Assembly (NCBI GenBank): GCA_029213005.1
Contig: JARGPI010000044.1
Location: forward strand, 6,426-46,604
Direction of reading: 5' to 3'
From: Verrucomicrobiales bacterium
GTDB taxonomy: Bacteria; Verrucomicrobiota; Verrucomicrobiia; Verrucomicrobiales; DEV007
Length of the DNA: 40,179 bases
Part shown: positions 16,668-24,553 of the stretch, piece by piece
How positions within the stretch are numbered: the stretch's first letter is position 1
Layout: each line of letters opens with the position of its first letter
Position numbers and translations under genes: made by a program
Notes under the pieces: generated by a model
Databases searched by the model: none
What the model was told of the DNA's origin: nothing
The model's input: only the letters and a program-made list of their open reading frames with translations

Positions 16668-18773
16668 ATGCAAGATCTTACCAAACCTTCAGCAAGCGGA
16701 GCATCTTCAATTAATCCGTTTCGTGACGACATCTTTTCCTTTCAGTCACCAATCCCCGGAACTCCTCAGATTCATCAGGAGGAGATGACCCACTGCGTCA
16801 GCGCTATCGAGAAGATGGTCGCAGCGTTTTCGGGCAAGGGATCGAGTCCAGCCTACGGTGAGTTGATTTCAATTTCCTCTCCACTGGCCGGATACGGGAA
16901 AAGTCACCTGATCAGCCGGATCTCGAAGACGATGATGAATTCCGTTTGCACCATTGAGCTGGAGTTCGGACCGCAGTTCTCCTGGGGCGAATTACTGGAA
17001 TCGACTCTTCAGAAATTTGAGTCGGAGGTCAGTGAAAATGGCACGATGCTTGATGAGGTCGGCGCCTACTTCCTGACGAACCTGATCGGCACCGCTGTCG
17101 CGCAGGGAATTATTGAAGAAAGGGAGTGCCCGGTTGCTCTCACATCGCTGCAGTCTGAGTATTGCGAGGTGCTAACCGGCAGTGGCCGCCCCAAGCTGTT
17201 GGCCTGGCTGAAAAAGAAGAATGGCGCGATCAAATCAACGGTGAAACTCTCCCCGCTCGAGTTCGCCGGGTTTTCGAAAGAGGATGTTTCATTCTGGGCG
17301 GATTACTTTCAGGCTTATTTTCGCGGGGAGGAAACCGTCTTGATAAGTTCTTCTGACCTGGATGCCAGAGACCGCTTTCTTCAGTTGCTCAGAATCGCTT
17401 CGAACTGTCATCCTCTGCTGATTATCGCTGATCACCTCGATCGCTGTTACGGATCAGAAACGGCCGGGATGGAGATAGCGACTGCGGTAACTTCAATTGT
17501 TGAGAAGATTTCGAACTGCGTTCTGCTGATCAGTATCAACCGGGACATCTGGGAATCGATTTTTGAGAACCGGTTGCCTTCCGCCCTGTTGGATCGGTTG
17601 AACCGGGATAATCTCGAATTGGCGCCGGTCAAAATTGAGGAGGCCAGGGAGTTGATTGTTAATCGACTCTGCGCCAATGGCGTGGCTTACCAGCAATCGC
17701 ACTTGTTTGCCAATGCGGTCTCTGAAGACTGCAAATGGGAAGATAGTGAAGCTCTGTTCCCGAGGCGGATCATCCGTCAAGCTAACGAAATCTGGGGAAA
17801 GCGGGGTTCTGAATTTTTTGTGCCGACGCCGGAGGAGAAACCGGAAGCAGAGGTCGAAGCCTCTTCCTCGTTTCAGGACTACATTCAGCCGGAACTCGAA
17901 AAGGGGCCGATGTACACCGGTTCAGTCGAAACGGCCCCCAATCCATTTGAAGGGCACTCGATGACCTATAGCGATCGGCCCGGGGTGACTTCGCCGGTTC
18001 CAGTGCCTGATGATTCTTCCGAATTTCGAAACTGGGATTCCGAAATAAGTCAGCCTCCCTCCAACGTGTCGCACCAATCGGACTACCTTCCGGCCGCCGC
18101 GAAAGACGAACCGCTGGTTGCCACTCCGCATCCGGTTAATGGCAAAATCAACGGAACCAATGGCTCCGGAACGAATGGCAAAGCCGCTGCCGCGAGCCGT
18201 CCGGCAAAAGATTCGAAAACCTCCGGGCAGATGAAGAGTTATTTCGAGCAACTGGAAGCCCATTTTGGAAAGAAAGCGGATCAGCTCGGGATTGATTTTG
18301 CGGGGATGGAATTCCTGATCAAAACGGTGGGGGAAACCCATCCTCCGCTGACTCAGGATGAAATCGTCATTCCCGGTGGGCAAAGCTCCTGCCTTCGCTG
18401 GGACTTGAAAAACTACAACGTGTGGATCGGTTTTGAGCCTGCCCGAAATATCTACTTCTATGGTAATATCCTTCAAAAGTTGTTGAATGATCCGGCCCGG
18501 ACTCGGGGAAAGATTGTGTGTTTCGCTCACGAATCACATCCTTTCAGCCGGGAGTTGTTGACAACTAACGGTATCACTTCCGAGATGTTGAACCGGTGCT
18601 TTGATGTGATCCAACTGAGCAACGCAGAGTTGGTTATCCTGCATTCCGCATCGCAATTTTTGAAAGAAACTTCTGAGAAGGGATATCGAGAGGGAGCTCT
18701 CGAATTTATCCTCGATAAATTGAATCCTCTTTGGCAGCGACTCTGCCAGCCGATCTCTCTAACCGAGTCATAG
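16668..18773 (+). CDS. Large AAA/ORC-like P-loop ATPase with unknown C-terminal domain
   Basis: A 701-residue cytoplasmic protein. Residues about 60-350 form a P-loop ATPase: Walker A SPLAGYGKS (71-79, with Pro in place of the first Gly), Walker B LLIIADHLD (250-258), a sensor-1-like ISIN (288-291) and an Arg-rich LLDRLNR (307-313). This pattern recalls ORC/CDC6-type or STAND-like AAA proteins. A low-complexity Pro/Ser/Asn/Gly linker covers about 385-520 (NGKINGTNGSGTNGK). The C-terminal module (about 525-700) is folded and unfamiliar, with CLRWDLKNYNVWIGFEP, KIVCFAHESHPFS and LVILHSASQFL. It does not match a nuclease or toxin motif that I can see. It has its own candidate promoter and a hairpin downstream; PBP genes follow. 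Confidence 0.75.
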   Translation: MQDLTKPSASGASSINPFRDDIFSFQSPIPGTPQIHQEEMTHCVSAIEKMVAAFSGKGSSPAYGELISISSPLAGYGKSHLISRISKTMMNSVCTIELEFGPQFSWGELLESTLQKFESEVSENGTMLDEVGAYFLTNLIGTAVAQGIIEERECPVALTSLQSEYCEVLTGSGRPKLLAWLKKKNGAIKSTVKLSPLEFAGFSKEDVSFWADYFQAYFRGEETVLISSSDLDARDRFLQLLRIASNCHPLLIIADHLDRCYGSETAGMEIATAVTSIVEKISNCVLLISINRDIWESIFENRLPSALLDRLNRDNLELAPVKIEEARELIVNRLCANGVAYQQSHLFANAVSEDCKWEDSEALFPRRIIRQANEIWGKRGSEFFVPTPEEKPEAEVEASSSFQDYIQPELEKGPMYTGSVETAPNPFEGHSMTYSDRPGVTSPVPVPDDSSEFRNWDSEISQPPSNVSHQSDYLPAAAKDEPLVATPHPVNGKINGTNGSGTNGKAAAASRPAKDSKTSGQMKSYFEQLEAHFGKKADQLGIDFAGMEFLIKTVGETHPPLTQDEIVIPGGQSSCLRWDLKNYNVWIGFEPARNIYFYGNILQKLLNDPARTRGKIVCFAHESHPFSRELLTTNGITSEMLNRCFDVIQLSNAELVILHSASQFLKETSEKGYREGALEFILDKLNPLWQRLCQPISLTES

Positions 18774-18803
18774 GCTGAATATTTTTAGTGGAAACGGAAC
18801 GGT

Positions 18804-18838
18804 GTGGCCGATGGGGATAAGTCCCTGTCGGCCACTTT
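18804..18838 (+). terminator. Long hairpin after the ATPase gene, weak terminator
   Basis: GTGGCCGA (18804-18811) pairs with TCGGCCAC (18828-18835), extended inward by GGG/CCC pairs around a TAAG loop. Only three T follow, so termination may be partial. The element lies 31 bases after the stop and 100 bases before the class B PBP gene. Confidence 0.45.
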
Positions 18839-18935
18839 CCGTATCCGGATTCATTGCAATTTGAAAGGTCTCTCGAATCGTCAGCTCTTGAGTAAGGAAC
18901 TTTACATCCCCCATCAATGAACGAGAATCAGCACG

Positions 18936-21035
18936 ATGGGCAGTTTGATTCCTATTTCCCCAATGCTGCGAAAAAATTCTGAACTTGTGAAGTTAGGGTG
19001 GATTGGCGTGCTCTTTTTTGCGGCAATCTGCCCGGTCAAAAGTTGGGCACAGGTTGCTGATTCGGATAGTCCTGAAGGGCTGAAGCCCTCCGTTTTCACC
19101 AGAGCAAATGCGCGAACCTTCAATTTTACGGTCCCCGCGCCGCGAGGACAGATTCTGGACCGTCACGGTCGGGTCCTCGCGAATAACCGGGTTCGGAATT
19201 ACTTCGCGGTGCAGCTTCCATCCTGGGAAGGGGCGCGCGAGGAGGAGGTAGTTACATTGGGGCGTTATGCGCTTAGAGGTGCCAACTCGATTCTCGGTAC
19301 CAGTTGGCAGTTGGATGATGAAACAATTCTAAGCCACTACAAATATCGTCGATGGTTTCCCCTGCGAATATCACCGAAGCCGTTGACCGACGAGCAGGAG
19401 GCGAGCCTCTCCAGCTTGATCACCACGCCTCAGTCTGGACAACCCGGCAACCCGCCGGGACCGGTATTGCAGCCCTGTTATCTTCGGGAATATCCGGCAG
19501 GGCAGGTTGCCGGACATATCACCGGATATGTAGGTAGAGAAACGCCGCTCGAAACCAAAGAGATCCGCAAAGGCGAGCTGCTGTTTGAAAATTTAAAGGG
19601 ACGCTCCGGCCTGGAAAAGTCGTTCGATGCGATATTAACGGGGAAGGACGGGGTGGTGAACTATACTTTTGATGAGTCCGGGATTCTGGTAGGGAAACGG
19701 GTCATCACTCCGGCGGAACCGGGGGGGAGTGTGGTGACGACGCTCAATCTGGAGATGCAAATGCTGGCCGAAGCACAGCTCATTGAAAAGAGCAGACGGG
19801 GCGCGGCGGTAGTGGTGGATGCGGAAACTGGTGATATCCTTGCCCTTGCCTCTCACCCGGGATTTGATCCCAATCTATTTGTTCCCTATATAGGTAAAGA
19901 GGAATTCGGGAAACTAAATAATGATCCGGATATCCCTCTCTTTAATCGGGCTATCTCAGCGGCCTATCCCCCCGGATCTACTTTCAAGCCGTTTGTGTCC
20001 TGTGCGGTGCTTACTTACGGGCCGGTGCGTCCGTGGACCCTTTATTCCGGCCCTCCCAGTCTATGGATAGGGGATCGTGAGTTCAAAAACTGGAATACCA
20101 AACACGAAGGAACTCTCAATGTTGTCTCCGCCTTAAAAAGATCGTGCAATACCTGGTTTTATCAGGCGGCGATGGATACAGGATCAGCTCCGATCATCAG
20201 GACGGCGGCCGATTTTGGGTTTGGTCAGTCAAGTGAGTTACCTCTCGCTGGCGAAGCCGTTGGGAATCTTCCTGAAACCCCGGACCTCCCTGCGGGGAGG
20301 ACGGCGAATATCTCAATTGGACAGGGTGAGGTGCTGGCAACTCCGGTTCAGTTGGCTATCGCCATCGCCGCGATTGCCAATGGTCGTCATTACCCACAGG
20401 CCAGATTGATATCTCAGACTCAGGATTTTCGTAATAAAGTAACGGAAAAGTTCCCCAATAAAAGCCGTGGCTATATGCCTTACTCGATGGAAACGATCGC
20501 GGCAGTGCAGAGAGGGATGGATGAAGTCGTAAATGCCGAAGGTGGCACGGCGTTAAGGGCGCGTCAGGAAAACATCAGAGTTGCCGGGAAAACCGGTACC
20601 GCCCAGTGGAGTTCCGGTGATGGAAAAATCCGTAATTTGGCCTGGTTTTGTGGCTTTACCTTCACGACCAACCCGAAGCTGGCATTCGCTGTGGTATATG
20701 AGGGCGAACTCGGGGAGACGGTGTCAGGCGGAGCGTTAGCTGCACCAATTGCCGGTGGGATCATGAAGGGTATATATGATAACCCGACCGCGTTCGCGAT
20801 GGCTGATCCCGACTTGATTGAGCCTCCGGTATTGAAGTCTGCAGAGCGGCAATCGGAAGCTCAGGTAACTGCGCGGCCCGTGGGTAGCGCGTCCGGTAAT
20901 GAGCAATCGGGTGCGGCGGCCCGCCCTGTGCCAACTCAGGCCACGCCGGCAGCTGACAGTGAAACCCCATTTCCCAATAACAGAAGGCGAGGGCCGGTCA
21001 ATTCACTCCTCAGGGGGATTTTTGGACGCAGGTAA
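18936..21035 (+). CDS. Class B penicillin-binding protein (PBP2/MrdA type)
   Basis: A 699-residue peptidoglycan transpeptidase. A single N-terminal hydrophobic segment lies at about 19-38. The dimerisation/pedestal domain starts at RGQILDRHGRVLANN (70-84). The transpeptidase domain holds all three catalytic motifs: S348-T-F-K351, S403-C-N405 and K552-T-G554. This makes it an active D,D-transpeptidase, probably for cell elongation. The hydrophobic segment ends in KSWAQ, which could be a signal-peptidase site, unusual for this family. A Pro/Ala-rich tail (about 615-690) is present. An alternative start is the ATG at 18963. It is 4 bases from the next PBP gene; no rodA, mreB or mreC gene is in this window. 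Confidence 0.93.
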   Translation: MGSLIPISPMLRKNSELVKLGWIGVLFFAAICPVKSWAQVADSDSPEGLKPSVFTRANARTFNFTVPAPRGQILDRHGRVLANNRVRNYFAVQLPSWEGAREEEVVTLGRYALRGANSILGTSWQLDDETILSHYKYRRWFPLRISPKPLTDEQEASLSSLITTPQSGQPGNPPGPVLQPCYLREYPAGQVAGHITGYVGRETPLETKEIRKGELLFENLKGRSGLEKSFDAILTGKDGVVNYTFDESGILVGKRVITPAEPGGSVVTTLNLEMQMLAEAQLIEKSRRGAAVVVDAETGDILALASHPGFDPNLFVPYIGKEEFGKLNNDPDIPLFNRAISAAYPPGSTFKPFVSCAVLTYGPVRPWTLYSGPPSLWIGDREFKNWNTKHEGTLNVVSALKRSCNTWFYQAAMDTGSAPIIRTAADFGFGQSSELPLAGEAVGNLPETPDLPAGRTANISIGQGEVLATPVQLAIAIAAIANGRHYPQARLISQTQDFRNKVTEKFPNKSRGYMPYSMETIAAVQRGMDEVVNAEGGTALRARQENIRVAGKTGTAQWSSGDGKIRNLAWFCGFTFTTNPKLAFAVVYEGELGETVSGGALAAPIAGGIMKGIYDNPTAFAMADPDLIEPPVLKSAERQSEAQVTARPVGSASGNEQSGAAARPVPTQATPAADSETPFPNNRRRGPVNSLLRGIFGRR

Positions 21036-21039
21036 TACG

Positions 21040-23382
21040 ATGAAGAATTCACGGTTTAACAAACTAGGGCGCTGGTTGAAAAAGGTCGTTACTCTCCGCT
21101 TTCTACTGATTACGACCGCGGTGTTCGTAGTGCTGGCCGGGATCGGACTGGTTGCTGCGAAAATCATATTGTACCCCTACGAAAAGAAGGCAGAAGTGTA
21201 CGATTTAGCTGAAATACGGAAGGTGGAAACCGCCAGTGTGGTCTACGATCGAAATGGTGATGTACTCGGTTCCCTCTTCGCTGAAAACCGGCGACCGATT
21301 CCCGTAGAGCAACTTCCGGATTCTTTAATCCATGCGGTGATGGCGACAGAGGATTCCAGATTTTTTGATCATTGCGGAATTGATTTGATAGGGATGACCC
21401 GCGCGATGATTACCAACCTGAAAAGAGGGGGGATATCGCAGGGAGCCAGTACCATCACACAGCAACTGGCACGGCAGACCTTCGAAATGCGCGAGATCAG
21501 CTACGAGCGTAAACTGACTGAAATCTTTCTCGCACTGAGGATAGAGGAACAATATACCAAGGCTGAAATTTTTCAGCACTACTTGAATCTAATCTATTTT
21601 GGCAATGGATTCTACGGTATCGAATCCGCGGCTCTGGGCTACTTCGGGAAACCGGCTTCCGACCTCTCGCTGGGGGAGAGTGCGACACTCGCTGCTTTGA
21701 TAAAGCGACCGAATGCCTATAACCCATTTGATAGTTTAGATCTAACCAAAGCGGCCCGCAATCGCACATTAAAACGGATGCGGGCCAATGGGTATATAGA
21801 TAAACGAACCTATCTGGAAGCAATTGATACTCCAGTTTCCTCTCTCGACCCGTCGTTACGAAATGGGAAAGGTCTTCATGTGATGGGTGAAATTCGGCGC
21901 CGACTCAGTACCATCTTTGAGGATCAAGTGGTCTCACTTGATGGGTGTCAGGTCTATACATCCATTGATTTAAAACTGGAGCAAACCCTGCGACGAAAAG
22001 TCAGTTTACATCTTGCCGCCATTGAACAGGCCCCGGGAAATGAGGCGGGGAAAGGGAGCAAGCAACCTCTGGAAGTGGCGGTCACCATGATCAGTAATGA
22101 TACCGGCGAACTCCTCGCCTCTGTGGGAGGGCGTAACTTCGGGCGCAGTGAATTTGACCGCGCTTTTAACGCCAAACGAATGATGGGGACCGCCTTTACT
22201 CCTTTTGTCTATGCGGCAGCGATCGAGGGCGGCCTGGATCCTTACGCGGAAGTGTTGGACGCTCCTCTCGATAACAGTGCCGTAATGATCGGAGCCACGG
22301 AAGGTATTATCGGGGAATGGGGAGCCGAGGATTTCGACAATCAATACGAGGGCCCAATCTCCGCCTGGAAGGCCATTGTGTCCTCCAAAAATGCGGCAAC
22401 GGTCCGGGTAGCATCAAATTTAAAGGTGGATCCCGTTTTGGCGCTGCTTGATCGTGCCGGATTTCCACCTGACCTGAGAGCAGCCCCCTCAACCATACTC
22501 GGACAGACTGAAGTGACGCCTGCTGAATTGACCTTGTCCTACTCCTCGTTTCCCAATGGAGGAAAGCGACCGGAGAAAATTACGATCATTCGAAAAGTGG
22601 TAGATGGTAACGGTGACGTTCTCTACGAAAATACCGGAACCTCACGTCAGGTTGAAGTGATGCAACCGCTTACCGCCGGCTATGTGCACAGCGCTTTGGT
22701 TGGTGCGCTTGAAAAAGGTACCGGAGAGAGTTCGGTGAACGAATTGGGTTTGATTCATATGCCGGCGGGCGGCAAGACCGGGACTGCCTATAATTTTACC
22801 GATGCCTGGTTTCTGGGGTATAACAGTGCGGTGACCTGTGGCGTCTGGGTCGGTTATGACCGGCCTGAACCGATAGGTGAGGGGGCCTTTGGAAGCGTGC
22901 TGGCACTCCCGATTTGGGTGGATGCCATGAACGCTTCTTTTGAAGAGTTTCCACCTGATCAAATCGAACCGGCACCCGGCACAGGTAGAGCTTTTGTGTG
23001 TGACTACACCGGGATGGCAAAGACTGAGTTTTGCGCCCACAAACGCTTTGTTCCCGGATCCAATCAACCGGTCATGGTAAGCTGCACCCACCGGGCCAAT
23101 TTACCCCTTGAGCGGCTGCAGAATTTGCAACCCTGTTCCAAACATTCCGCGGCCAGTATTCCCGAAGGGACCAAAATGCTGACCTCACTACAAAATGAGG
23201 CAACTCAGCGAATGACCGGACCGTACGCGCCTCCGGTCTATCCCCGTTCTGCTGCCCTGATCGGCAAGGATCCTTTTGGCTCGCTCGTAGCGCCGGAACG
23301 TCCTACGCTTCAGGCCGTACCCGTTAAAGCAAAGCGACGTTCGCCATGGCGATTCGAGAGACGGGTTCCCCCGGAAGAATAA
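21040..23382 (+). CDS. Class A penicillin-binding protein with degenerate transpeptidase motif (PBP1A type)
   Basis: A 780-residue bifunctional-type PBP. One membrane anchor (about 20-44) precedes a complete GT51 glycosyltransferase domain: ATEDSRFFDHCG with E104, QGASTITQQLAR (134-145), RKLTEIFLALRIEE (157-170) and YFGNGFYGIESAALGYFGK (186-204). In the transpeptidase domain S449-K-N451 and K579-T-G581 are present, but the SxxK motif reads T384-A-F-T387 in GTAFTPFVYAAA, so both the nucleophilic serine and the lysine are replaced. The glycosyltransferase is therefore probably active and the transpeptidase inactive. The ATG at 21040 is chosen: GCAGG lies 8 bases upstream, it starts 4 bases after the PBP2 stop, and a longer frame to 20899 would overlap PBP2. 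Confidence 0.93.
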   Translation: MKNSRFNKLGRWLKKVVTLRFLLITTAVFVVLAGIGLVAAKIILYPYEKKAEVYDLAEIRKVETASVVYDRNGDVLGSLFAENRRPIPVEQLPDSLIHAVMATEDSRFFDHCGIDLIGMTRAMITNLKRGGISQGASTITQQLARQTFEMREISYERKLTEIFLALRIEEQYTKAEIFQHYLNLIYFGNGFYGIESAALGYFGKPASDLSLGESATLAALIKRPNAYNPFDSLDLTKAARNRTLKRMRANGYIDKRTYLEAIDTPVSSLDPSLRNGKGLHVMGEIRRRLSTIFEDQVVSLDGCQVYTSIDLKLEQTLRRKVSLHLAAIEQAPGNEAGKGSKQPLEVAVTMISNDTGELLASVGGRNFGRSEFDRAFNAKRMMGTAFTPFVYAAAIEGGLDPYAEVLDAPLDNSAVMIGATEGIIGEWGAEDFDNQYEGPISAWKAIVSSKNAATVRVASNLKVDPVLALLDRAGFPPDLRAAPSTILGQTEVTPAELTLSYSSFPNGGKRPEKITIIRKVVDGNGDVLYENTGTSRQVEVMQPLTAGYVHSALVGALEKGTGESSVNELGLIHMPAGGKTGTAYNFTDAWFLGYNSAVTCGVWVGYDRPEPIGEGAFGSVLALPIWVDAMNASFEEFPPDQIEPAPGTGRAFVCDYTGMAKTEFCAHKRFVPGSNQPVMVSCTHRANLPLERLQNLQPCSKHSAASIPEGTKMLTSLQNEATQRMTGPYAPPVYPRSAALIGKDPFGSLVAPERPTLQAVPVKAKRRSPWRFERRVPPEE

Positions 23383-23398
23383 CAGTTTCTCCAGAGGA

Positions 23399-24553
23399 TC
23401 AGGCCATCTTTGTAAATGTTTTCGCTACCGGAACTTCGGTCGAAAATATGCAGGATCCCCGGTAATCGTTTTCCTCGAGCCGGTCGCGGATCTGTTCGAC
23501 CAGCGAAGCTGATTTTGACCGGGGCACCAACATCGTGAGACAGCCGACTTCGTGATTGATTCTCGAGCCCCCTTTGGTTTCAGCGGCGTCGCCTTCAATC
23601 AAACGCCAGTTGCTGACACTGGCTCCTTTCACTCCGATTCCAAGTATATATTGAAGCAGCATTTCGACGTCTTTCCGCCGGGCGATGACATTTAAAGAAA
23701 TGAGGTTTTTGGTGACGCCCTGAGTGTTCGCGGCAAATTCTTCGGCCTTGGGATCGTGAATCAGTAGCTGGTTCGCTCTCCAATCGGTGTTGCCCTGGAG
23801 ATCATCGATCGCCCGAATGATCTGCTGGATGCTGGCGGAATGTTTCCGTGCCTGGAACACGCTTGCCAGATTGGTCAGTCCTTTTGAGATCGGGACCTGA
23901 TAGATTAAGCCGCGCCCGGGTTGGTCTACCCGGCCCGCCTGGGCCATTGCCTGAAAAATGGCATCGAGATCATATTTATCTACCACAACGGTAATCATCT
24001 CTTTGTCGTGACTTTTGGTGATCCGGAGCAGTCCGAGGCGGTCCCGCAATCCATAGCCCCGAACAAAGGTAATCGACGGCCCCTGTGCTCCGGCTTTGAT
24101 CGCTGCCCGGCAAATTCCATCAGCACTGTTTCGGTCCGTTACCAATATGATAGCGGTGAGGTCCTGCTTGAAAACAATGTCGAAAGATACCGACTCAAAA
24201 GTGTATTCCCCGGGATGCCATACCGGAAAGGTTTCGCTGCAACTCAGGTCAAGGCAGGGGGTTGCGAAAATGGAGCCGCCTCCATAGTGACGCAAATTCC
24301 CGACCAGAGCGATTTGTTCCATGAGGTGATCGGTATCAGATGTCGGCGCAAGGAACCGCAACATGTCGTGCTCAGGACTCAATGTCGGTAGTAACGATTG
24401 ATACCAGTTTTCCTGGATGATACTGCCTCTTCCCCCAGTGGTCATGGCATGGGCCGCGCCGGAGTCCATGACCTCCTTGAGGACTTTGAGAGTGCTTTGC
24501 CGGGGAAGAATTGCTGTAACCCGGGAATAGCCGGAAAGAGTATCAATCGCCAT
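23399..24553 (-). CDS. Triple PII-like domain protein paired with DUF1538 membrane protein
   Basis: A 384-residue soluble protein with three repeated ferredoxin-like modules of PII (GlnB) type. Module 1 (about 9-100) has RVTAILPRQSTLKVLKEVMDSGA and ends GGGSIFATP. Module 2 (about 130-222) has TAIILVTDRNSADGICRAAIKAGA and ends PGRGLIYQVPI. Module 3 (about 284-378) has LNVIARRKDVEMLLQYILGIGVKG and ends YRGSCIFSTEV. The Gly-Arg-Gly plus strand endings match the second PII signature, which contacts nucleotide in canonical PII trimers; a single chain could thus mimic a trimer. The typical uridylylated Tyr loop is not evident. Its ATG overlaps the DUF1538 stop by 11 bases and is preceded by GGAG, so the two are translated together. 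I infer it regulates that transporter in response to a metabolite. Confidence 0.8.
   Translation of the reverse strand: MAIDTLSGYSRVTAILPRQSTLKVLKEVMDSGAAHAMTTGGRGSIIQENWYQSLLPTLSPEHDMLRFLAPTSDTDHLMEQIALVGNLRHYGGGSIFATPCLDLSCSETFPVWHPGEYTFESVSFDIVFKQDLTAIILVTDRNSADGICRAAIKAGAQGPSITFVRGYGLRDRLGLLRITKSHDKEMITVVVDKYDLDAIFQAMAQAGRVDQPGRGLIYQVPISKGLTNLASVFQARKHSASIQQIIRAIDDLQGNTDWRANQLLIHDPKAEEFAANTQGVTKNLISLNVIARRKDVEMLLQYILGIGVKGASVSNWRLIEGDAAETKGGSRINHEVGCLTMLVPRSKSASLVEQIRDRLEENDYRGSCIFSTEVPVAKTFTKMA

Noticed and set aside
20899..21039. Upstream extension of the class A PBP frame
   Set aside because: It overlaps the end of the class B PBP gene in another frame and adds a non-conserved basic stretch; the ATG at 21040 has a better ribosome-binding site.
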